From Euryarchaeota archaeon UBA558 (GTDB lineage: Archaea; Thermoplasmatota; Poseidoniia; Poseidoniales; Thalassarchaeaceae): a DNA stretch of 64,000 bases. The position numbers were made by a program, and so were the translations under genes. The notes below the pieces were generated by a model, which was not told the origin of the DNA, searched no databases, and was given only the letters and a program-made list of their open reading frames with translations. Every line of letters starts with the position of its first letter. Position 1 is the first letter of the stretch. The stretch covers positions 102,732 through 166,731 of the forward strand of contig DAZE01000017.1 of NCBI GenBank assembly GCA_002507175.1, read 5' to 3'. Below, piece by piece: positions 6,482 to 14,723 of the stretch.

Positions 6482-9022
6482 GTGTCAGGTTTGGATAAAT
6501 CATCTAACAGCGACCCCTCATTCGACCCTCAAAGAATACGGGGACTTCATCGGAGGAGAGTGCTCTCATCACTATCCAAGTCGGATATGACCGTTGCAGA
6601 AATTTCTCGCTTCACTAACCTAAGAATGCCGCATGTGTCGGCAGAACTAAGAAGGCTCAGGCGTGAAAAATTCGTCGATAGTGCTTCCATAGCTGGTACG
6701 AGGGGGGCGTCAATCTACCTTACGCCCTCGGGGAGGAAAGCTGTCATAGAGGACATAATTCATAGAGCCCAGTCTTGTCTGCCAATCCCCTCGACAAAAA
6801 GCGATATCTGTTTGATATTCAGGGATAGAGATCGACTGGTGTTGGCATCAACTGTCGTATTCAATCAATTAACGATCGCTATACCTGACAGGCAACCTAC
6901 AAGAGATTATTCCAGTGGAAATCAAGGGGCCCATTGGGTACTCGCCGAGGTAGATAATCGTGATGGTCTATGGATTAATCCGCACACTGGAAAAATAGCA
7001 GAAATGCCAGACGTTCAATTGAACCCAAATTCCATTGAATCCTTTTCCGAAGGAGATCGCCCAGTCTACGTATTTGAAGCTAGGATGATTGGTGAAAAAA
7101 GACCCATATCACTGGCACCAGGCACATGGTTCACACCAAGATACAACGAAGTAAAACATCCATTCCATCCACAACCAGGATTTAATCTCAGAATAGGGAC
7201 ACTTCATGAAGATGTTAGCCCCGTTTACGCCCCAGATCTACTGATAATAGACATAGAAGGTCGCATGGGACAATTGTTGATTGCCAGGACAATACCAGAT
7301 GATTACCTAATGATATCGAGCATCCACGACAGCAAGAAAAATCCATCCAGCATACCAGAGGATGTTCTAGACTGCTGGATAGAACTGGCCCATCCAAGGA
7401 CTAAACCATCTGAGCTCAGAAGACGATCACAAGCGTTGAAGGATAGAATCCTTCTTAGGAGAAAGTCGAGAGTCCCTGAAGAGACCCTAAGGAGATTCAG
7501 GGCTGATTGGGGGAATTCCCAATTCGAAGAGAAGGAAACGGCATCTGAAACCATAAGTACGAAAGATCTTGGAATCAGAGCAAGGAAAGCCCTGATCAAA
7601 TGGGTTTTGCAATCTAATGAGAATATTCCCGTTGCGATAGAAGTCGGTGATGACATACCTGAATATATGTTCAAACAGCTATTGAGGAACAGCGAAAGAC
7701 GAATTATTCTCTCAAACAATGAGTATAAGGCCCAAGGAGTCGCCAAACTGAGCTCTGATACAACTAGGCCCCTTCCCTGGGCGAGGTATACCGATCAAAA
7801 TGGCATTGAGACCCCGATACGCATCGATGACACAAAATTGAGCGTTGCGATAGTTGACTCCAGTCGCAAAAAAGAACCCTCGTTTTCTTCTATGTCGGTG
7901 GAACTTACGGTTTCTGAAGTGGAGGATGAATACATCTCACTTGCACTGAATGAAAAAAACGAACAAGACGACTATTGGGCTAATTCGGTTGAATCAGACC
8001 ATCCAGAAGCAGCCCTCATTGCTACCCCGAGAAAAATGAGATGGAATAGATGGAAGCGGATCAAAGGAAGAGTAGACCATAAGTGGATGGATCTAGTAAG
8101 GTTCGAGGATGTTCCAAACTCAGAGTTGCATGAATTCATCAAGATTTCAGATAAGAGAAAACTACCACTATATTCAGAAAAATTCTCAACCATGTTGAAA
8201 GATAATCCTAATTTTCCATATGAGGTCAGGCCCCTGGCACCCCCAGAAACTGCTTCATCAGGCGCAATTTGGATCGCCAGTCGACTCTTGGCTTCTGCGG
8301 CAGATGTATCCCCAGACATGACAGAAGATCTACGGGCTTGGGCAATACCCGCATGGTTATCCGATATACCTGATCGTTCTATTGATTCTCTTTCCGGAGC
8401 ATATAAGATCTTAGAGGAAAAAGAAAAACAAGCCCTACTAGACAATGTACACAGCGCGGCGAGGGACAAACCCAACTCGGATTTACACACATGGTCAAGG
8501 TTTGTTAGGGTGATCGAGGGCAATGGAAGGTTAACGCCCTCTTTTTCGGTAAAAATTGTCAGGCAAATACCCATGGAATGGTTTGCACCATTAGCTGAAC
8601 AGATATTGTTGAACATGTTGAGGAACGAACAATGGTGGAATAATGCGGAGCTATGCAGCATCCCATGGGCAGCATTGGCTCTTCGACCTAGTGGGGAACC
8701 ACATCATTTCCCAGGATCCGGTGACCTCAAACATCCAGGACCCTCTGATGATTTCTTGAATGCGTTGGAAGAGTCAATACGCTATGGTCCCGGAATAGAA
8801 ATCTTGGATGAGGCCAGTTTAGCAAACATCCATGATCTCATTATGTCCTTGAGAAACGCTACAGAAGGACTACCTCCTTACGTCGGTCGGACGCATCCAT
8901 TGGTTGGTTGGTTAGCCCAACCTCTTCACAAATGGCCTGAAATCGCACATACTGACCTCACAGGAGGCGATCCCCTTATCACTGCCAGGCTGCTGATCAC
9001 AAGATCACGCATAATCGGATGA
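6482..9022 (+). CDS. Large protein with N-terminal winged helix, function unknown
   Basis: 846 residues from a GTG start. Residues about 15-75 form a MarR/ArsR-like winged helix: RRVLSSLSKSDMTVAEISRFTN, then LRMPHVSAELRRLRREKFV, then a wing (TRGASIYLTPSGRKAV). The rest is not a family I recognise. It is soluble-looking, with no membrane segments, Walker motif or metal-binding cluster that I can see. Notable parts are a central segment rich in Arg/Lys and Glu (about 300-370) and a C-terminal half with Trp-rich helices (WFAPLAEQIL, EQWWNNAEL). The size is far beyond a normal one-domain repressor. It stands alone, divergent from another wHTH gene. It could be a large transcriptional regulator or a DNA-binding scaffold; this is a guess. 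Confidence 0.75.
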   Translation: MSGLDKSSNSDPSFDPQRIRGLHRRRVLSSLSKSDMTVAEISRFTNLRMPHVSAELRRLRREKFVDSASIAGTRGASIYLTPSGRKAVIEDIIHRAQSCLPIPSTKSDICLIFRDRDRLVLASTVVFNQLTIAIPDRQPTRDYSSGNQGAHWVLAEVDNRDGLWINPHTGKIAEMPDVQLNPNSIESFSEGDRPVYVFEARMIGEKRPISLAPGTWFTPRYNEVKHPFHPQPGFNLRIGTLHEDVSPVYAPDLLIIDIEGRMGQLLIARTIPDDYLMISSIHDSKKNPSSIPEDVLDCWIELAHPRTKPSELRRRSQALKDRILLRRKSRVPEETLRRFRADWGNSQFEEKETASETISTKDLGIRARKALIKWVLQSNENIPVAIEVGDDIPEYMFKQLLRNSERRIILSNNEYKAQGVAKLSSDTTRPLPWARYTDQNGIETPIRIDDTKLSVAIVDSSRKKEPSFSSMSVELTVSEVEDEYISLALNEKNEQDDYWANSVESDHPEAALIATPRKMRWNRWKRIKGRVDHKWMDLVRFEDVPNSELHEFIKISDKRKLPLYSEKFSTMLKDNPNFPYEVRPLAPPETASSGAIWIASRLLASAADVSPDMTEDLRAWAIPAWLSDIPDRSIDSLSGAYKILEEKEKQALLDNVHSAARDKPNSDLHTWSRFVRVIEGNGRLTPSFSVKIVRQIPMEWFAPLAEQILLNMLRNEQWWNNAELCSIPWAALALRPSGEPHHFPGSGDLKHPGPSDDFLNALEESIRYGPGIEILDEASLANIHDLIMSLRNATEGLPPYVGRTHPLVGWLAQPLHKWPEIAHTDLTGGDPLITARLLITRSRIIG

Positions 9023-9383
9023 AAAGCCCTCGTCATAATTCCATGATTTCATAATCACCATCCTCTTTCCGACTACTGCCCTGACGGCAACACCACGTTG
9101 ACGAAGCCCCCACGCCGGAGGACTAGAATGAAACGTGGTACCACGTTTAGGGTGACCGGACGACGAAGACCGTTGTGACCTTTGGAATGATCAACGGAGC
9201 AATCGTACGGATGGATGATGATGGGTCCCCAGACGACTGCGGAATGACTCATGGGACAACCCCATCCTCCTACAGACGTCCCGGGGTGGGTCAGGGCCCG
9301 GAGCCACCGTGATGATGGAGCCCGTTACGCCCCGGGGCACATCTTCCGTAGTCCTCAAGTTCAGTGCCCTCCATGCAAGGGTC
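9023..9383. other. Hairpin-rich gene-free region; possible structured RNA or long leader
   Basis: A 361-base stretch between the wHTH gene and coaD, if coaD starts at its homologous ATG at 9384. It is GC-rich compared with other gaps and carries at least five inverted repeats: 9077-9089 (TGCC/GGCA), the perfect 18-base palindrome 9131-9148, 9170-9197 (CCGTTG/CAACGG), 9251-9265 (ATGGG/CCCAT) and 9280-9336 (CCCGGGG/CCCCGGG). I looked for hallmark motifs of SRP RNA (helix 8 GGAA/GGAGCAG) and RNase P RNA (the conserved P4 strands) on both strands and did not find them. It could be an unrecognised non-coding RNA, a 5' leader of coaD, or a protein-binding region. Confidence 0.45.
9131..9148. repeat. 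Perfect 18-base palindrome
   Basis: AAACGTGGTACCACGTTT is identical to its reverse complement. The half-site ACCACGTT recurs at 9092-9099, and ACCACGT also occurs in the gap upstream of orc1/cdc6 near 12380. It may be a dimeric protein-binding site or the stem of an RNA hairpin, although with no loop bases a DNA site is the more natural reading. Confidence 0.6.
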
Positions 9384-10400
9384 ATGTACCAACACGGCCT
9401 GATGGGTGGCACCTTTGATCGGGTCCATGCCGGCCATTTGCGACTCATAAGGGAGGCATTTAGAAATTGCAAATTTCTGGAGATCTGGATCACTAGTGAT
9501 AAAATTGCCCAAAAAAAGGACTGGAGATGTTGGTCAGAGGGGAAAAGGAAAGCCACAATCAAAGAGAGTCTTACTCAACAACAACTCGGTAGAATGACCT
9601 TTGGCACTCTAGAAGACCCAATAGGGCCCGCTATCGATCACCCTCGCGCCGACGTTATTTTTTGCACTAGTGACACTGCAAACAGTTGCGAACAAATCAA
9701 TACAATTCGCGCCGAAGATGGAATCAAGCCATTGGATGTAATTGTCGTAGAACATGAGAAAGGCGAGGATGGGACACTGATCTCAAGCTCAAAAATAAGG
9801 GATGGGTTGATTGATCAGACTGGTACGCGATACATAACAAGAGATACTTTACAATCCACCAGGATCATGACAGATGAAGTTCAATCTCTCCTGAGAGACC
9901 CGTTTGGGAAACTTCACCATGGCCCGGAGGAAGATCCGACCTTGGCATTGAGATCTGCACTTGTAGAGTTGAATGGTAGGGAACCAATTGTTTCTGTCGG
10001 GGACGTCACTACATGGGGCTTGTTGAAAATTGGAATGACTCCAGATATCGCGATTGTGGATGGGATGACCAAACGCAGCCCCTGGAATCTAGCCGATGAA
10101 ATAGATAGAATGAGGTTTGATGAGGTAATAGAAGTGAAAAATCCAGCCGGTTCAATAACATCAGATTTGTTTCGTGCCTGTGATACCGCGGTGAGCCATC
10201 TTAGGTCGGGAAGGAGCAGTATTGTGATAGTCGATGGGGAAGAAGACCTTGCTCCAATCCCCCTACATTTGATGTTGCCACTTGGGACGATGGTTCTGTA
10301 TGGCCAACCGAATAAAGGGATAGTGGCAAGGGTCACTGATTTAATGGCGAAGGAAAACTGCAGGAATATCATCAGTCAAATGGCGAGAACGTTCGAGTGA
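9384..10400 (+). CDS. coaD: Bifunctional phosphopantetheine adenylyltransferase / GTP-dependent dephospho-CoA kinase fusion
   Basis: 338 residues. The N-terminal half (about 1-155) is an archaeal-type phosphopantetheine adenylyltransferase, with MGGTFDRVHAGH giving the nucleotidyltransferase HxGH motif and LISSSKIRDG the ISSSxIR motif. The C-terminal half (about 165-335) matches the DUF359 family, shown in Thermococcus to be a GTP-dependent dephospho-CoA kinase: VSVGDVTTWGLLKIGMTP, IAIVDGMTKR, VKNPAGSIT, IVDGEEDLAPIPL and VLYGQPNKGIV. Together they would carry out the last two steps of CoA synthesis, like eukaryotic COASY but with an unrelated kinase. The ATG at 9384 fits the family's N-terminus; a frame from 9309 exists but its extra residues are not family-like. 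Confidence 0.88.
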   Translation: MYQHGLMGGTFDRVHAGHLRLIREAFRNCKFLEIWITSDKIAQKKDWRCWSEGKRKATIKESLTQQQLGRMTFGTLEDPIGPAIDHPRADVIFCTSDTANSCEQINTIRAEDGIKPLDVIVVEHEKGEDGTLISSSKIRDGLIDQTGTRYITRDTLQSTRIMTDEVQSLLRDPFGKLHHGPEEDPTLALRSALVELNGREPIVSVGDVTTWGLLKIGMTPDIAIVDGMTKRSPWNLADEIDRMRFDEVIEVKNPAGSITSDLFRACDTAVSHLRSGRSSIVIVDGEEDLAPIPLHLMLPLGTMVLYGQPNKGIVARVTDLMAKENCRNIISQMARTFE

Positions 10401-10407
10401 TAGAACA

Positions 10408-10926
10408 TCATTCACTCGAATCATTTAGGGCTTCCATACCAAGCCCTCCCACTATCATAACCATGCATACGGAGTAAATTCCAGGATCAACCCAAGTGGT
10501 GTAAATCATTGACCAGATAATGTACAACACAAAACCACCTACAACCATCCAGTTTGATAATATTTGACTGACGCTCCCACTCGCATCCATCATTTTTACC
10601 GGCCTTTGAATTACCGACTGGATGAAGTTGTCCATGCTTATGGTTGATTGAATACCTTTAGTCCCAATGAATATCAACAGGGTGGACAGTGCTATTGCCA
10701 CGATGTCGCCCGAGTTCAACGAGATTGAGGTGTGCTCAGAATATGCATCAGCCAGGGTCGAACCTGAAAAGAAACCCAACCATTCAATCTTCTGACCCGG
10801 GGCAAATGCCCCGACTAGTATGTTTATCACCGAAACAAGCGATAGCCAAAGCCCCGCGCAGAAGGACAAGATCGACAGGAAACCACTAGGTCTGGTGACT
10901 TCACCCTTCCATGAACCTTCAGACAT
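10408..10926 (-). CDS. Multi-pass membrane protein, function unknown
   Basis: 172 residues with four likely membrane segments: ILSFCAGLWLSLVSVINILVGAF (about 19-41), IVAIALSTLLIFIGT (about 75-90), WMVVGGFVLYIIWSMIY (about 127-143) and GIYSVCMVMIVGGLGM (about 150-165). I recognise no family. It converges on the CoA-synthesis fusion gene, with 7 bases between stops, and lies downstream of orc1/cdc6 on the same strand with a 54-base gap, so cotranscription is possible. Confidence 0.65.
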   Translation of the reverse strand: MSEGSWKGEVTRPSGFLSILSFCAGLWLSLVSVINILVGAFAPGQKIEWLGFFSGSTLADAYSEHTSISLNSGDIVAIALSTLLIFIGTKGIQSTISMDNFIQSVIQRPVKMMDASGSVSQILSNWMVVGGFVLYIIWSMIYTTWVDPGIYSVCMVMIVGGLGMEALNDSSE

Positions 10927-10980
10927 TGGTCCCGCCCAACAAAGGCCTCTGTTTAATCGTTACCGGAATGAAGATGATAA

Positions 10981-12246
10981 TCAAAGGGGTCTTTGAAGTC
11001 GGTATTTTGATTTGGACGCTTCCTCAATCATAGGTTCAGAATCCCTCATTTCGGCCATAACATCTAGTGATTCAGGTATGGCAGAATTAATCTGTTTGCT
11101 CCTCCCACCCCGTCCTTTGCTAACATTTCTAGCGATGATGATACCAAGGCTGTCCAACTCGTTCAACAAAGAGGAGATCCTTCTTGGGGTGAGCGGTTCG
11201 ATCATTATCCTCATGCAAACCTCAGTGTAAGTTCTATAGATCTCACCGGTTGAAATATTCTTCAGACCGTTTTCTTCGTTTATGCAGATTGAAAATAACA
11301 ATATCTTTTGTTGCAGCGGTAGAGTTCGCAAGACTGGTGTGAGTTGATCATGTTCGAGTTGGCTCTGGGCCAAACGGACGTGGCCCCTATCAACCAGTTC
11401 ATGACCCATTTGCTGGGCTTTTTTGACAGCAATCCTCAGTAAATCTAACGCTCTTCGTGCATCTCCATGCTCCTGAGCAGCTAGGGCTGAACAAAGTCCG
11501 ACGACACTCTGATCCAAGACGCCGTCACGAATGCCATGGCGCACTCTTTCCTGCAATATGTCATTGATTTGATTGGCTCCATACGGATGGAATACAAGAT
11601 CGATTTGAGCAAGCCTTGAGGCAACCTGGGGCGTGAGCATCTTAGTGAAATGAAGATCGTTGCTGATTCCTATAATGCAGCACTTCGAAGACTCGAGTTC
11701 GAGATTTAAGTTCGAAAGGCTGTAGATTATCGAGTCACCGACTTTGGCGACTAGGTGATCTATCTCATCCAGCACTATCACATGTATCCCCCCTCTCCTA
11801 TCCATCCTTCTTCGAAACTCTTCCAGTACTTTGTCAGTGGGCCATCCGGTGAATGGAATCTTTATGTCTCCGGCACGTTCTAAGCGATTTGCTAGGCCCT
11901 GGATAACTCGGTATTTTGTATCCACAGTCCTGCAGTTTATTGTGTAGGCCTTGACTGCTGTTCCATTAGATTTCCCTTTACTTTTCAGTTGTTTAAGAAC
12001 GGTCTTCGTGACTATTGTCTTTCCCGATCCGGGTACCCCATAGAGAAGCATGTTTGAGGGTATGTGCCCTCTCAAGGCTTCAACCAAGTTTTCTCCGAGT
12101 CCCCTGACTTCCTTCTCCCTGTGCGGAAGACTGTCAGGCTCAAAGCCGTGTTCGAATGCCTGACGGTCTACGAAAAGTGAATCTGATTCTATTAACGAGT
12201 CGAAGATGTTCTCTCTCATTTTCGTTTCGACCTCGTTTTTTTTCAT
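10981..12246 (-). CDS. cdc6: Orc1/Cdc6 replication initiator
   Basis: 421 residues. Archaeal Orc1/Cdc6 binds origins and helps load the MCM helicase. Seen: Walker A LLYGVPGSGKT (about 67-77), Walker B IHVIVLDEIDHLV (about 155-167), sensor segment CCIGISNDLHF, arginine-rich QVASRLAQIDL, EHGDARRALDLLR of the lid, and a C-terminal winged helix starting near LTPVLRTLPLQQKILL. A shorter start at codon 10 is possible. The gene faces an AT-rich 244-base gap, the usual place for an archaeal origin next to its initiator. Other Orc1/Cdc6 copies may exist elsewhere in the genome. Confidence 0.95.
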   Translation of the reverse strand: MKKNEVETKMRENIFDSLIESDSLFVDRQAFEHGFEPDSLPHREKEVRGLGENLVEALRGHIPSNMLLYGVPGSGKTIVTKTVLKQLKSKGKSNGTAVKAYTINCRTVDTKYRVIQGLANRLERAGDIKIPFTGWPTDKVLEEFRRRMDRRGGIHVIVLDEIDHLVAKVGDSIIYSLSNLNLELESSKCCIIGISNDLHFTKMLTPQVASRLAQIDLVFHPYGANQINDILQERVRHGIRDGVLDQSVVGLCSALAAQEHGDARRALDLLRIAVKKAQQMGHELVDRGHVRLAQSQLEHDQLTPVLRTLPLQQKILLFSICINEENGLKNISTGEIYRTYTEVCMRIMIEPLTPRRISSLLNELDSLGIIIARNVSKGRGGRSKQINSAIPESLDVMAEMRDSEPMIEEASKSKYRLQRPL

Positions 12247-12490
12247 CTGACTAGCATGTTCGCTGTTGAACCTCGACAGCCCAAATGCGCAGGATTCCCG
12301 CGACGGACTTATTGATAATAAACGTCGCCTTCAACTTGACCAAACAAAGGTTGATTTTACGCAACATTATTGATATAAACGAACCACGTAAATTTACTCA
12401 TACTAGCACTTTTTTATCTATTTTCAAATCTTGATTTGCTGATTCTATGATGAGAAAGCCGAACAACATCTGGGGTATATTTCTGAGATA
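12247..12490. other. AT-rich gap upstream of orc1/cdc6; candidate replication origin
   Basis: 244 bases with no gene. It is AT-rich, particularly 12305-12450. It contains TTATTGATAATAA at about 12309-12321, which may serve as the minus-strand TATA region for orc1/cdc6, an imperfect inverted repeat (TCAACTT...AGGTTGA, about 12330-12356) and GAACCACGTAAATTTAC near 12377, which shares ACCACGT with the palindrome at 9131. Archaeal origins often lie next to the initiator gene, but I cannot match the known ORB consensus by eye, so the assignment is positional only. Confidence 0.35.
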
Positions 12491-13282
12491 CTAACCCCTC
12501 CTAATTTCAAAAGATCCATCCTCATTCACGACCATGTAGTCACCATCCTCTAATTGATGTACATTGGTGGGCAAATCCGGCTTCAGGAAGCCAGAATCCC
12601 TACCCACCCCGGAGGCAAAGTTATGGGTCACCAGAATTTTCTTTTCAGGATGCCTCTTGCTAAATGATGCGATGTCGGAGGGTGTATGGTGGTAAGGGAA
12701 ATTCCCAATATCTGGCATTCCCATCTCCAAAAGAATGGCATCAGATGAATGAGCACGACTCTCGATTTCATCACATGGGCCAGAATCGCCGCAATGCAAT
12801 AGTCTGAAACCACTCTTATGAGTTAAGACATACCCATGGGGATCCGTTTCTGGGGTGTGATGAACAGGGAATCTTGCAAAGTCCCAACTACTATTCCCCA
12901 AGGAAAGAGATTCACTTGTTTCCCATTCGAATTGATTTTTTACGTATTGGCTAAGGTCGCCCGGGAAACCGATCTCGCAGAGATTTACCAAAATGGATTG
13001 GCCACCCGGCCTGAGATATATCGTCAAATTACATTCATTCAAACGATCTGAAATGTATCTCCTATCTAACATGAAGAACGGAATTCCGAAAATATGATCA
13101 CCATGCCAATGCGTTATCAACACATGGTTTATGTCTGAAGCATCAAGTCCTATCGACCTCAGTTGAGGCAGTACTGTCGGGGGAAGATCGACAAGGATAT
13201 TTCGATCGATACACAAACAGGCATGGAGCCTTCCTGGGGGCGCAAAAGCATTCCCAGTCCCTATGAAGTCGATACGACTCAT
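12491..13282 (-). CDS. Metallo-beta-lactamase-fold hydrolase (RNase Z-like group)
   Basis: 263 residues from the ATG at 13282. Seen: an N-terminal FIGTGNAF strand and glycine loop, the metal-binding ITHWHGDHIFG motif (HxHxDH), the FPVHHTPETDPHGYVL and LHCGDSGP segments carrying further ligands, and a late ILVTHNFAS histidine. The layout resembles the RNase Z / AtsA-like group that acts on phosphodiester or ester bonds; the substrate is not readable and the long RNase Z exosite arm is not evident. A frame to 13432 would overlap the divergent reductase gene and adds 50 unrelated residues. It is divergent from that gene, with about 100 bases between starts. Confidence 0.8.
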   Translation of the reverse strand: MSRIDFIGTGNAFAPPGRLHACLCIDRNILVDLPPTVLPQLRSIGLDASDINHVLITHWHGDHIFGIPFFMLDRRYISDRLNECNLTIYLRPGGQSILVNLCEIGFPGDLSQYVKNQFEWETSESLSLGNSSWDFARFPVHHTPETDPHGYVLTHKSGFRLLHCGDSGPCDEIESRAHSSDAILLEMGMPDIGNFPYHHTPSDIASFSKRHPEKKILVTHNFASGVGRDSGFLKPDLPTNVHQLEDGDYMVVNEDGSFEIRRG

Positions 13283-13385
13283 GCACCCACGAAGGGGTCT
13301 GGTGGCTTGACAACTTCGCTCAACATTTTTCTCTTTATCCAGCGATTTTGATAAGGGGCCACCAACACAGAAGTCTCGTAGGGGA

Positions 13386-14672
13386 ATGTCCGAGATGTCA
13401 GACTGGAGCGCGAAAAATCCATACACTTCCAACCTAACTCAAAATTTCGTGTTGAATGGAGAGGGTTCGGGGAAGGAAACTCGACACATAGTTTTCAATT
13501 TGGGAGACTCAGGTTTAGAATACAAAGCTGGAGATGCACTGGGGGTTATTCCGGTATCTCCGCCTGAACTGGTAAATGATCTTCTGGAAGCAACTGGCTT
13601 TGATGGCTCGGAAACTGTCGAGACTCACCTCGGTGAGATGGAACTAAAAAATGCCCTGACATCAGCGTATGAGATCCACAGACTTTCAAAAAAGTGGGTT
13701 AGGAACCTTGGAGCCCGGTTAACTACCGATGTCGAGATAGGGATAAGAATCGTGTCAAGAACCAGATCATCAACCGATGATGGGAGGATCCTGATTGAGT
13801 GGAACGGATCAGGATTAGATGGAGATATGCCGAACGACTACGAAGTGATTGGCAAAGCCACTGACCCAGCGACAGAGCTGTGGAACGTCTTGAGCGAAGA
13901 CGATGATGCCATGGAAGATTACATCTGGAGCCGAGACTACATAGACGCAATGAATGACTTTGGCCAAATCATAACAACACCACAACAACTTGTGGAAGGC
14001 ATGGACAGGCTAAAGCCCAGACTCTATTCAATCGCCAGTAGCCCAGAACATGAACCCGGTACGGTGCATCTTACTGTGGGAATTGTCAGATACAGCCATC
14101 ATGATAGAGATCGAACTGGGCTCGCCACGGGTTTTCTTGCTGATCGTTGCGATGTCGGCGAATCTAACATTGGGATATTTATGTCCCCAACCAGATCATT
14201 CGTCTTGCCAAAGGACAAATCAACAGATGTCATCATGGTGGGCCCGGGTACTGGAATTGCACCTTTCCGGGCCTATCTTCAGCAAAGAGACCTCGATGGT
14301 GCGACTGGAAGGAATTGGTTATTCTTCGGCGATTGGACCGAGGAGGGAGAATACTACTACAAGGACGAAATGGAGGACTGGAAAAATCGAGGAGTTCTAA
14401 CTAAACATGACTTGGCTTGGTCCAGGGACGGGGATGAGAAAGTTTACGTCCAACATCTAATGAAAAAGAATGGAGAAGAGATCTGGAATTGGATCGACGG
14501 AGGAGCATACTTCTATGTGTGTGGCGATAAATCTAGGATGGCAAAAGACGTGCACAAAACACTCATATCCATTTGCGCTGAGCATGGTGGAATGTCCGAA
14601 GAAGATGCCCATGAGTTCGTAGAGACTAGGATGATGAGAACAGAAAAGAGATATCTCAGGGACGTATATTGA
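13386..14672 (+). CDS. CysJ-like NADPH:flavin reductase lacking the flavodoxin domain
   Basis: 428 residues that align closely with the C-terminal two thirds of sulfite reductase flavoprotein (CysJ) and cytochrome P450 reductases. Seen: FAD-binding RLYSIASSPE, GLATGFLADR, NADPH-binding MVGPGTGIAPFRAYLQQR, WLFFGDWTEEGEYYY, HDLAWSRDGDEKVYVQ, YVCGDKSRMAKDVH and the terminal RYLRDVY. The FMN flavodoxin domain that normally precedes these is absent; the N-terminus starts directly at the FAD domain. It therefore probably passes electrons from NADPH through FAD to a separate flavodoxin, ferredoxin or oxygenase. No sulfite reductase hemoprotein is nearby. The BoxB oxygenase in this window would need a reductase, but the 12 kb distance makes a link speculative. 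Biotin carboxylase follows on the same strand. Confidence 0.88.
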   Translation: MSEMSDWSAKNPYTSNLTQNFVLNGEGSGKETRHIVFNLGDSGLEYKAGDALGVIPVSPPELVNDLLEATGFDGSETVETHLGEMELKNALTSAYEIHRLSKKWVRNLGARLTTDVEIGIRIVSRTRSSTDDGRILIEWNGSGLDGDMPNDYEVIGKATDPATELWNVLSEDDDAMEDYIWSRDYIDAMNDFGQIITTPQQLVEGMDRLKPRLYSIASSPEHEPGTVHLTVGIVRYSHHDRDRTGLATGFLADRCDVGESNIGIFMSPTRSFVLPKDKSTDVIMVGPGTGIAPFRAYLQQRDLDGATGRNWLFFGDWTEEGEYYYKDEMEDWKNRGVLTKHDLAWSRDGDEKVYVQHLMKKNGEEIWNWIDGGAYFYVCGDKSRMAKDVHKTLISICAEHGGMSEEDAHEFVETRMMRTEKRYLRDVY

Positions 14673-14723
14673 GACTCATCAGATCAGATGGACTCAAACG
14701 TAAACCGCCTCTCGCACAGGACG

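Noticed and set aside
9023..9383. Identification of the gap as SRP RNA or RNase P RNA
   Set aside because: The SRP helix 8 motif and the RNase P P4 strands were not found on either strand; GGAA...GGAGCA at 9184-9200 has the wrong spacing.
9191..9562. 123-residue minus-strand frame across the hairpin-rich gap and start of coaD
   Set aside because: It overlaps the conserved adenylyltransferase N-terminus on the other strand and its protein shows no domain pattern; it is a by-product of GC-rich sequence.
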